This document shows positions 35,701-43,415 of a stretch of DNA of 64,000 nucleotides, piece by piece. Made by a program: the position numbers and the translations under genes. The notes beneath the pieces are model-generated. The model worked only from the letters and a program-made list of their open reading frames with translations. It had not been told where the DNA came from and searched no databases. This DNA comes from Dipteris shenzhenensis (taxonomy: Eukaryota > Polypodiophyta > Polypodiopsida > Gleicheniales): the NCBI GenBank assembly GCA_047967505.1, contig CM106538.1, one strand, 5' to 3'. Every line of letters begins with the position of its first letter. The stretch's first letter is position 1.

Positions 35701-36505
35701 CAAGGCAGTTTCAAATTTCATATTTGAACGTATTTGCACAAGGTTTGGGACACCCATGGAGATAGTCTCTGAGCATGGGAGTCCATTCTTAAATGAAGCA
35801 GTGGAGTTACTCATGGATCGTATGGGCATTGATCATCACACTTCTAGCATCTATTATCCAGCATCCATGGGTCAAACAGAGCAGACCAATGGCCTCCTTT
35901 GTAAAACCATGGGAAAGATGGCCGCAGGGAACAGGAGCCAATGGGATCAGAAGGTCACTGAAGCCATGTGGGCTTACAACATCACTCATAAAACATCTAC
36001 AGGTCACACCCCTTTTGAGTTGGTGTATGGTACTGAGGCAGTTTTACCACTAGAGATAGAGATTCCGGCCTTGAGATTGGCACAGGAACAGAGGATGACA
36101 GAAGATGAACATGTAGAGGCCAGATTGGTACAACTTGAGAAGTTAGATGAAACCCGACGCCTTGCACTACACCAAACAGAGATCCAAAAGAATCGACAAA
36201 AGGCTCGATTGGATGCTAAGATTCGCAAGGGATGGGAAAGACACTTTGCTGAGGGGGATGTTGTGCTATGCTTTGATAACAGATTGGACCACCAAATGGA
36301 TAAGAAGTTTCTGCCACTGTGGGCTGGTCCATACAAAGTCATCAAAGAACGTAGCAATGGGTCTGTACAAGTTCAGGAGCTGCATGAACCATATGGCAAG
36401 AAGGTGATCAACAAGCGTTACCTCAAGCCTTTCTTTGTGCGTGATGGTCCCAGGCATGGAAATGCTATGCATTCCCTGCCTGGGGGGGGGAACTGTTATG
36501 GATAA
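32705..36505 (+). CDS. Gypsy pol polyprotein with altered catalytic residues
   Basis: A 1,266-codon open frame. Protease: the catalytic motif near 33230 reads VNGGAACN, with Asn (33233-33235) where Asp is expected. RT: CIDYKKLNAAT, FCDCYSGFYQI and FLDD are intact. RNase H: expected catalytic residues are replaced, Asn in FYINPGFG (34784), Asp for Glu in YSEADKH, and Ser in ILTSTGL. Integrase: GIDFVGP has its Asp (35591), but the second position reads SEHGSPF with Glu for Asp (35771); the last Glu is present (GQTEQTN, 35879). A complete frame in a young element with several lost active-site residues suggests mobilisation by partner proteins or very recent decay. It ends at the polypurine tract. 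Confidence 0.93.
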   Translation: MLRVPPEGSLSHRMPNIPRVNLLSESGTEDSDVEILDLKKRTRATSDPSPNRGPSYPRKKVSFSKPSDAEMADPPTEKTKRSRRSKWSPSDFPIGSGQEDYSVVQDLAHRSLSITLPQLIALTPKVRRELQQGLSTRKSNKKGKVREVSSISEEIDRHPHTIDVIIDNCRVKNVCVNGGAACNIMVPRIMKKLNLKCTRRSSTRIKVADGRRLATMGVIEDLPITVNGLTTTVNFYVVDIEDTGRSYPAILGRPWLRKSDAVSYWKTGHMSFGASKEKIPVQPGAMEPEEEEEHDSDTISSSVSESMEESDGRDEFSKEEVYMMGVSPTLPPVEKITASPQQLESMLSPDLTPSEKDEFLEMFKDFPDLFATSYHHLRHVTAIEHKIELKPDAKPVAQKYQRLGPLQTDALRSELQKLVEAGFIVPVHNTEWVSPVVVIPKENNKWRVCIDYKKLNAATKRDHHPLPFQDLILEKVSGHEMYTFCDCYSGFYQIRIAEEDVLKTTFATPWGTLAFKVMPFGLTNAPATFQRFMQMVFAPYLGDFLEVFLDDFCIFSSRKEHIMKVRLTFQRVNDANGSLNPEKCTIGATQGRLLGHVVSSEGIKPNPEKVEAILKLSPPTTKRQVRSFVNLAGYYRRFIDQYAALTWPMTMLLKDGVDFSWDEDCDHGFAQIKNALASEPILRNPDWSKTFYINPGFGEHTLASILLQQGEDRFMYPVRFASRQLLDTERRYSEADKHALSLVFCIEKFKHYVARKSFFILTSTGLAKQVLQSPNPMGRLAKWLAVLQEYDFSFKIVRGGCSNLKNALIDLEECLDVTFVAAIEVGDPWYGGIYKFLTAFSFPSESTSYERKKIRRDSRRYTLLDGVLYRQGMDGVLRWAIDADEVPKVLKHYHDGFCGGHYASDYTAKKILHAGYYWPTLFKDVTLYCKTCEPCQFFGRKDLRPGQHHPVMSIHPFQKWGIDFVGPLPMTARKKKYLLVATQYVTKWAEAITLSAANGKAVSNFIFERICTRFGTPMEIVSEHGSPFLNEAVELLMDRMGIDHHTSSIYYPASMGQTEQTNGLLCKTMGKMAAGNRSQWDQKVTEAMWAYNITHKTSTGHTPFELVYGTEAVLPLEIEIPALRLAQEQRMTEDEHVEARLVQLEKLDETRRLALHQTEIQKNRQKARLDAKIRKGWERHFAEGDVVLCFDNRLDHQMDKKFLPLWAGPYKVIKERSNGSVQVQELHEPYGKKVINKRYLKPFFVRDGPRHGNAMHSLPGGGNCYG
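36481..36493 (+). other. Polypurine tract
   Basis: A run of nine or ten G with flanking purines immediately before the 3' LTR, the expected plus-strand primer. Confidence 0.85.
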
Positions 36506-37483
36506 AATTGTCTAAGGAAAAAAGGCATTAATATGTGTGTGTGTTTGTATATGTGGCAATAGTATAATAAAATATGGTGTGCATAGGGCCCAGGGTTGAG
36601 GTGGCAGGGCATGACCATGTGCCACCCTTCCATGTAAGAGGACCCATAAGGTGTGTTGTACATAATCCATGATAGTAATATTATAAAATGCAAGGTGGCA
36701 TGGCTCCTCCATGTGCCACCCCTCCACCTAGGCTGCATTTAGTGAGATATGGCTCAAAGTCCATGGGAGAAGCAATATAAAATAGGTGGAGATGGATATT
36801 ATATTGAGTTATACCCTCCATATGAGATAGGCCCACGTGGGGGAGGTATAGAAGGACCAAGAGAGCTAGTTAAATAATGGGGAAAGTAGGATGAGGTGGC
36901 AAGATTCCTTGTGCCAACCCTCCACTTGTCCTCCTAGAGGTTTGAACATATTATAAAATTGGAAAGAGACCAAGGGATATCATAGACTTGAGATATGGGG
37001 CTTGATTTATGTGGAAAATTGAGGCAAAGGGTTGTCGCACACAATTGAGAGTGCGTACCCACCTAGCCCACATGGGAGACTTTTCCACACACACCATGCA
37101 TGTGGGAGGATACATTAATGTGGAGAGACCCCCTCTTTTGGCTATAAAAGGAAGGGGCTATTCCTTGATGAGACACGCTCATTCTTGTAAAGCCACCTAG
37201 CTAGTATTTTGATATTTCCCTCTCATCCCTTCTTTCAAATAAAGTATGGTTCTCTTCCCTTGATGTCTACATCTCAACATTCCTCCTCCTATCATGTACA
37301 TGCTTCTCTTCCCTCTCTCCCTTTCCCCTTGTGTCATAGTCTCCCTTTTCCTTCCCTCCACTTCTAATTCCTTTTTCACCCCTATGACATCCCTTCGCCC
37401 TCTCGATCTCCTTTTCTCTATGGCCTTTGAGCATCGCCATACTTAGCCTCTAGCCTCTGGTCTCGATAACTTTTCTGGCTAAA
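36494..37483 (+). repeat. 3' LTR of the gypsy element
   Basis: A 990-bp copy of the 5' LTR with four substitutions and one 1-bp deletion seen by eye (for example GATAGGCCCACG against GATAAGCCCATG). TATAAAA at 37143 and AATAAA at 37238. It is followed by the AGTAC target-site copy, after which the outer transposase frame resumes. Confidence 0.93.
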
Positions 37484-37488
37484 AGTAC

Positions 37489-39216
37489 ACAGAGCATAAT
37501 AATGTTTTTTTGGATGTATGTAGGGTCCAAGCTACAATGGTGGAGTTTTACAACATGAAAGCATGGGGTAGGTTAAAATTATATTGTTTAGAGAGCTGGA
37601 ATTTTTATTGAAATCTTTTCTAATCATGTAAATCTTTTAATCTTTCAGATTGTGAAGGAAAGTTAGTATTTGTTATCAAATTGGATGAGTGTGAGGTTGT
37701 AAAAGGCCACAAGTTGGAGAGGGTTAGTATTACTTTGATGAATAAAGCCCTCGAACATGCCAAAGATAAAGATTTTAGTGTGCAATCGAAAAAGCACATT
37801 TGGTGGCTTGTCGGGTTTGAACTTCCTAAAGAGACACACTCATTCTTGAAATGGGTATTTGATAGATCTCCAATTCTAAGTGTCATAAATGCGCAAACGG
37901 AAGGAGAGTTGCTTCAAGTTGAAGGGTTCATATCATTTAAAGTTGAATGGCACATGGCAGGAGATCTTAAGACATTGAAGTGTATATTTGGAACGGAGTT
38001 GAGTGCAAATGCGACATATTCATGTCTTTATTGTATGCACTCACACCAACCTTGAGGCAGTAACATAGGAATACATAGAGGGAAAGAGCAAATAAAAAGA
38101 GGAAAAGACTTTGGGAATGCTAAAGATGTAATGAATGACATCATAGATTATGAGGCTAACAAACGGATGTATTGGAGCAATGGAGTAATGGGTTATAATC
38201 AGGATGCTGCACCCAACAGAGATCAGAACAATAAAAATTGGGATCCAATTTTAAACATTCCATTACAAAGAGTGCATTTTTGTGTGTTACATGCGGAGAT
38301 GCGGCTCATTGATAAATTGCTTTACTTGCACATTGTATATGCATGGAACATGAAACCGAAGGAGAGAGCGGCATCATGTATAGCAAGGGCCAAAGCTTTA
38401 CTCTCGAGCATGGGTCTACATGGGGGGAATGTAAAGCTAATCAAAGACGCACAATTGTCAGGAAAATCGGGAAATCTTCCAAATAAAGTGTCCATGGGAG
38501 GCTCTAAGGCACGAAGGTTTTTGTCCAATCATGGAAAACATCGATTAAATCTGCATTGGAATTATTGGAAAAAGTTATGTGATTGCACCACTAATTTGGA
38601 AGCTGATCCTCATGTTAGAACCTTGAGAATATGTGTTTGGAAAGAATTGGATAATCTGGTAAAGATCTTGAGGAAGCCTTCCATAGACGATGATGATGTG
38701 CAACTATATAAAGTCATCGTGAAAGAGTTCATTGAAGCCATGGTAGATGGATGGGGTGAATCACACATTACTCACTACATGGTGTGTTTGGTCTTTGCTA
38801 TTTTCAAAATTATAATTGCAATCAATTTATTATTGTTTACCTCATGTGTTTTTTCTATGTATGCAACACATTCTTTATGCTCATGGTCCATGGTTTCTTC
38901 GCCAATATGGTTCCTTGAATGCTTGGACTGCCCAAGGGATGGAAAAGTCTCATTATAGAGCTCGAGGTGCTTATTTCAAGAGTATGCGACATGGAGGGGG
39001 GATTAATGGAAGTAATGCTCTTCATGAGATGTTCGAGTGATTCTATCGTGGTATAGTCAGCTCCTCCTATGCAAGGAATAAAGCTTTGCAAACGGAGTTA
39101 GCCCAAGCAGTTCGTCGAACTCAAACGAGTAAAAGAAGGCATTCATGGATATCTTTGCAAGCTTCCCAAAAACATAGAAGTTGGATAGCAACCAAAAGTC
39201 GTGTTGGAAAGCGTTA
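37489..39216 (+). pseudogene. Outer transposase, 3' part
   Basis: Directly after the gypsy target duplication the frame continues with NNVFLDVCRVQATMVEFYN, matching NNIFLDLQQLQKRMVEFYG in the inner copy. An intron (about 37568-37649) absent from the inner gene precedes KLDECEVVKG, which holds the first catalytic Asp. Next come WHMAGDLKTLK (second Asp), CLYC and a stop at 38053-38055. Then come LHAEMRLIDKL, an intron at the same place as in the inner copy (after ITHYM), HILYAHGPWF and WTAQGMEKSHY (catalytic Glu). A TGA at 39038 interrupts the tail. All catalytic and zinc positions are kept, but at least three stops make it a pseudogene. Confidence 0.85.
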
Positions 39217-39592
39217 GATCGCTAAACCAAGTGTACTTTGATGTTAATTAAAATCACACTTCAATATTTCTTGTGGACATTTGATTAATTGGCTCTTTGA
39301 AAAAAACAAGCGTTAAATTTTGTACTTGTGGACCCAACAAGGGTGGGCGATCAGAAAAGGTTGGGGAAGCGACCTCACGGGAGTTCAAGGGGAATTTCAA
39401 AAACCCCTTAAATAAGTTTTTTTCCCAAAAACAAACACCCCTCCTCTTCACGTAATTTTTTTCTAAAGTTGAATTTAAAAACCAAATGTTATAATGAACT
39501 AAGTAATTTTTTTGATAAATATCCCTTCTTTACAATGCACGTGGTACACTAAAATTTTGTGAGGTTAACCCCCGAGGGGACGATGACAAATA

Positions 39593-39641
39593 GGGGGGGG
39601 GGAGGGGTTGAGGGGGGTAAAGGGGGAAGGGAGGGGGGGGC
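39593..39641 (+). repeat. G-rich tract
   Basis: Several runs of five to eleven G separated by a few bases (AGGGG, TTGAGGGGGG, TAAAGGGGG). It could form a G-quadruplex. It lies between the outer transposase and outer H3. Confidence 0.85.
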
Positions 39642-39779
39642 TAACTAATAATGATGCACAAAATAAATATACCCCTATATATATGCAAATACCTTCATTT
39701 TCTCAGTACCACCAGTACTCTCTCATACTAGTACATTCCTTCCTACCATTACATTTCCCATAGCCCCACCATCATCGAC

Positions 39780-40870
39780 ATGGCAAGAATAAAGCAGACT
39801 GGAAGACCGGTAACTCCTAATCCCTCCCGATGTATACAATGCAATGATCGAAGAGAGAAGAAAGAGGAGGCAAGAGGAGGAGGAGAGGACAGAAACCAAT
39901 GAGTAAACAGATGATGATGAAGAAGATCATGGGGAGCAATCCAATTCTCAGAGTCAGCTCAAGAGCCAGAAAGCAAACCAGAAGAACAGGAGCGCAAAAG
40001 ACGCAGATTGGAAGAATGGGCCAGAGGACAAGAAGATGCCAGGAAAATGCGGATTCAATTGGCTCAACAGTAAAGGGCACAAATGGAGAGCCAACAACAA
40101 CGACCCGCATGGCACAATGCTACTTAGGACTTTCCACATTCTAGACAGGGTGGAAAATCTTTGCCAGAATTGCATCGCACAGCAAAAGGAAAAGGCAAAG
40201 CTCGTAGTAGGCGAGGTGGAGGTGGAGGTGGAGGTGGAGGTGGAGGTGGGGAGCAATCCAATTCTCAGAGTCAGCTTAAGAGCCAGAAAGTAGACCAAAA
40301 GAACAGGAGCGCAAAAGACGCAGATTGGAAGAATGGGCCAAAGGATAAGAAGATGCCAGGCAAATGCGGATTCAATTGGCTCAACAACAAAGGGCACAAA
40401 TGGAGAGCTAACAACGACGACCCGCATGGCACAATGCTACTCAAGACTTTCCACATTCTAGACAGTGTGGAAAATCTTTGCTAGAATTGCATCGCACAGC
40501 AAAAGGAAAAGGCAAAGCTTGTAGTAGGCGAGGTGGACGTGGAGGTGGAGGTGGAGTCCCTAGAAGACACCGCAGAAAGCCTCAAAGGAAGGCGCTTCAA
40601 GAGATAAGAAAGTATCAAAGTAGTGTGAACCTTCTAATCCCAAGAGCTCCGTTCGCTCGATTGGTGAAAGAGATTATGCAGTCCTACAGGGACAACTATC
40701 GTATTCAATCAATCGCACTGGTTGCCATACAAGAAGCAGCAGAAGGGGTGATCATAACCCTTCTTGAGGACACAAACTTGTGTGCAATCCATGCCAAGAG
40801 GGTTACGATCGTGGCAAAAGACATGCAGCTAGCAAGGCAGATCAGAGAAGACCCACAACTTAGGCCATAG
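39780..40870 (+). pseudogene. Outer histone H3-like gene, no Ulp1 domain
   Basis: An ATG at 39780 starts MARIKQTGRP, close to the H3 N terminus ARTKQTAR. A Glu/Arg/Gln-rich spacer follows, carrying a 317-bp tandem duplication with stops in both copies, then a Gly/Arg-rich hinge. The C-terminal frame (to 40870) is a complete histone fold: [37 protein letters not shown], and [20 protein letters not shown]. It is nearer to canonical H3 than the inner H3-Ulp1 protein. Loop 1 has canonical length, unlike plant CENH3. The fold may still be expressed, but the N-terminal part is broken unless spliced out. No protease domain follows. It sits inside the outer transposon. Confidence 0.8.
39931..40560 (+). 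repeat. 317-bp tandem duplication in the outer H3 gene
   Basis: GGGGAGCAATCCAATTCTCA begins both copies (39931 and 40248). The copies are close but each has its own stop codon in the H3 frame (TAG in the first where the second has CAA, and the reverse further on). A GGTGGAGGTGGA repeat at about 40215-40250 and 40535-40556 encodes the Gly-rich hinge. Confidence 0.85.
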
Positions 40871-40874
40871 ATCA

Positions 40875-41150
40875 GATTTTTTGTTGTATTCACTATGAAC
40901 ACCAATTTTGTGCAAAGATGGTTGTAAATATTTTTTGTAATAGAATACTTTGAAAACTATTTTTCTTGTAGATTTTGGACTTTGAGCTTTCATTTTCAAG
41001 TGGATTCTTGCAGTGTATTATTTACTTCCATATCTGATGTATGTACATAATGTAATTGATTGTTGATGGTGGCAAATAATCATGGTAGAATGTAATTAGT
41101 CACTGGTAATTAGTCAATAATCATGGTAGAATGTGATTAGACACTAGTAT
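40875..41150. other. Outer-element intergenic sequence
   Basis: AT-rich, with GTAGAATGTGATTAG-type short repeats; probable 3' UTR of the H3-like gene. No ORF. Confidence 0.4.
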
Positions 41151-41154
41151 GTGA

Positions 41155-41720
41155 TTGGGGATGCATCCCCCCAAAAAACAAAAACAAAAAAAAGCCCCTG
41201 AGGGGCCCTGGCCAGACGCCTGCACGACTTTGGGCCAGACGCCTGCGCGCACCAGGGCCCCTCAGGGGCTTTTTTTTTGTTTTTTTTAATGTATTTGTTT
41301 TTTGTGTGTGTGATGGGTGTGTGTGTAAGTGATGGGGGAAGCATCCAAAAAAAAAAAAAAAAAAAAAAGCCAAGAGGCCCTGGTGCGCGCAGTCACAACT
41401 TTGGGCCAGACGAGCCCAAAGTCACGCATGCACGCACCAGGGCCTCTCAGGGGCTTTTTTTGTTTTTTTTTTGTATTTGTTTTTTTTTTGGTGTGATGGG
41501 TGTGTGATGGGGGTAAGATATGCCCCAAAAGAAAGACATAGCCAAAACAAAAAAACAAAAAAAAGCCCCCGAGAGGCCCTGGTGTGCGCAGGCGCGACTT
41601 TGGGCCAGACGGCCCAAAGTCGCGCCTGTGCGCACCTCTTGGGGGCTTTTTTTTGTCTTTTTTAATTGGGGAATGCATCCCCCATCACTTACACACACAC
41701 ACCCATCACACACATAAGAA
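41155..41720. repeat. Array of three GC-rich hairpins
   Basis: Three tandem units of about 180 bp. Each has an inverted repeat of the form A-run, GCCCCTGAGGGGCCCTGG, a GC-rich loop with CAAAGTCG-like words, then the complement and a T-run. They are linked by GTGTGTGATGGGTGTGTG and GGGGATGCATCC spacers. Open frames on both strands here are artefacts of low complexity. It sits between outer H3 and outer gene B. Confidence 0.85.
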
Positions 41721-41739
41721 ACAAATACAAAAAACAAAA

Positions 41740-42700
41740 AAAAGTGCCTATGTCATGGCCACCTTTCGATCAAAGACGCAAAATTTTTGCCTAAATCAAT
41801 TTGCTTCTCCATGCCTGAAATGTGTCCCAATTTATACACCCATATCTTGATCATTAGCATTGAAATTTGGGACCCACGTTGAATCATGGTTTCATATGTC
41901 ATGTTGTCACATCATTTTAATCCATTGTTGCTCATAGCTATCAGTGCATTTGTTAACCTTACCATTTTGTATCAAACTTCATTGTAGTCATCACCAATGC
42001 CTTTAGAATATCAAGGCACGCTTCTAAAGAGATTTTGGCCATTTCTAGCATACTTTATAACATTTTACACCATAAGGACCTACATCTTCAATTGTGTGTA
42101 GCACCCCTTAGCCACAATTTCCATAAAAGTCAAAACCCAATCTCCTATGCTAGGATTGAGTCAGTCATATGCTTGTTCCCTATCCAAATTTGATAATACA
42201 CAAACACCAACCAAGTATACGTGTTGGATTATTGCCATCTCCATGTGTAACCATTGGAATAAGTGAGAGCTTGCCATCTCAATCATGGAGCATATATCCT
42301 CTTATTTTACATTAATCCTTCCAACTAACCATGCACATAACTAAATTAGCCACCATATTATTGTTCTATTTTCCTCCTAGGTTTGGGATGCAAAACATTC
42401 CTAGTCCCAAGATGAATCTAAATATGGAAGGGTTTGAGATTGTGCATCCAATTTAACCTTTTGTTGCTATCTTGATTAGAGTTCATCGGCAATCTTGATC
42501 TTGTCTATTCATACACCAAGTAACTTGAAGCATTCTTAAAACCTTTGATAAGGGAATGCACTTTTCTTCTAAATCAACCGTATATTTAAATTAAGGATAC
42601 ACTAAAATCCAAGAAATGAAACTCAATAATAATGCAAAACACCACCCATCTAGAAAACAAGAGAAATATATATTAAATTTTGATGTCTATACAATATTTT
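41740..42700. other. Non-coding stretch downstream of outer gene B
   Basis: AT-rich, no open frame with protein character, no repeat recognised. It belongs to the interior of the outer transposon. Confidence 0.4.
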
Positions 42701-42711
42701 AGATGCACTTT

Positions 42712-43014
42712 TTACAAAATATTTGCTTCCTTAGCTTTAGCTACTATTGCTGCTCTCCTCTGAGTTGACAAAATAGTGGATTCACTGAAAGATTCTACAA
42801 GCTGCCCAGCATCATAAACACCTACCGAAGCACCCATAGCAGCAACCTCTTCCTGCTAGTGTCTCTCCAAAAGTAGATAGTGCCAAGTCCCGCCTCACCA
42901 AAATACACTTGCGCGCAGAAGGGGGTAAAGGCACAAGGGAGACTAGCTTTGAAAGTGCCTTGCACTTTATCATCTCCTCCTTCCCATAAGGGGAGAACAA
43001 AATATGGAAGCACA
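42712..43014 (-). pseudogene. Outer gene B, C-terminal part (split by inner element)
   Basis: On the minus strand, starting right at the inner element's edge, the frame reads FHILFSPYGKEEMIKCKALS, then KCILVRRDLALSTFGETL. This aligns without gaps to NNGEAIVYFLKCLSRAL and KIILIERLSAIDIFGDYV of inner gene B. A frameshift near 42860 leads to GASVGVYDAGQLVESF, the counterpart of ACGVKDPKYLEGY, and a TAA at 42714-42712. The upstream part of the same exon lies on the other side of the inner element at 54760-54880. Confidence 0.72.
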
Positions 43015-43046
43015 CATTAGGGAAAAAGGGAACTCATTTTGGGGCC
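43015..43046 (+). repeat. Left terminal inverted repeat
   Basis: Begins CATTAGGGAAAAAGGGAACT and ends TCATTTTGGGGCC. It matches the right end with two mismatches in 32 bases. The start at CATTAGG is where three family members (43015, 54759 complement, 5764) begin to agree. Confidence 0.92.
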
Positions 43047-43415
43047 CTGTAAGAAATTCACTATTTTTTGATTTATTTCTCTCCTAAAAGACCTCAAAAA
43101 TAGTAAAATACGGAAACGTGGCTCAGATTTGTCAGTAAGGACTACAGAACTGTCAATTCAAAAAGGAATAAGATAATCTTTTGTCTGACTAACACGATTT
43201 TGTATTAAATATCCTCTTAGATTTTTTTTTGTTTACCAAAGATTCCGCATCTCTTTGGCCGACGTGTGCAGGTCTTTCATTAAGAGTCCATCATTGAACT
43301 TAGTGATTGCAAGTTTTCAAAATATTCACATGGATACCGCCACACTTCCATGATTCATGTTACAAAACGACGATGAGATTGAAAAACAAACTTCGCAACC
43401 TGAGGAGCACAAAAA

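Larger units (their letters stand above)
28496..37483 (+). mobile_element. Young full-length Ty3/gypsy element
   Basis: An 8,988-bp element with 991/990-bp LTRs that differ, by eye, at only four bases and one indel. It is flanked by a 5-bp direct repeat AGTAC (28491-28495 and 37484-37488). Internal order: PBS region, unknown ORF, archaeal-type RNase H ORF, gag, then a 3.8-kb pol ORF with protease, RT, RNase H and integrase. The RNase H before integrase order and the gag-pol layout are Ty3/gypsy; the extra RNase H suggests a Tat/Ogre-like lineage. Catalytic changes in pol (see the pol entry) suggest a defective copy despite its youth. Confidence 0.95.

Noticed and set aside
39817-40427. Minus-strand hydrophobic frames
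   Set aside because: Antisense of the duplicated H3 tail region; the duplicated protein pattern follows from the DNA duplication.
39780-40870. Outer H3 as a host centromeric CENH3 gene
   Set aside because: NLLIP recalls CENH3, but loop 1 has canonical H3 length and the C-terminal half is near canonical H3. Its place between outer transposase and gene B fits transposon cargo better.
41137-41850. Several Lys- and Phe-rich frames
   Set aside because: Produced by A-runs, T-runs and the hairpin repeats; not protein-like.
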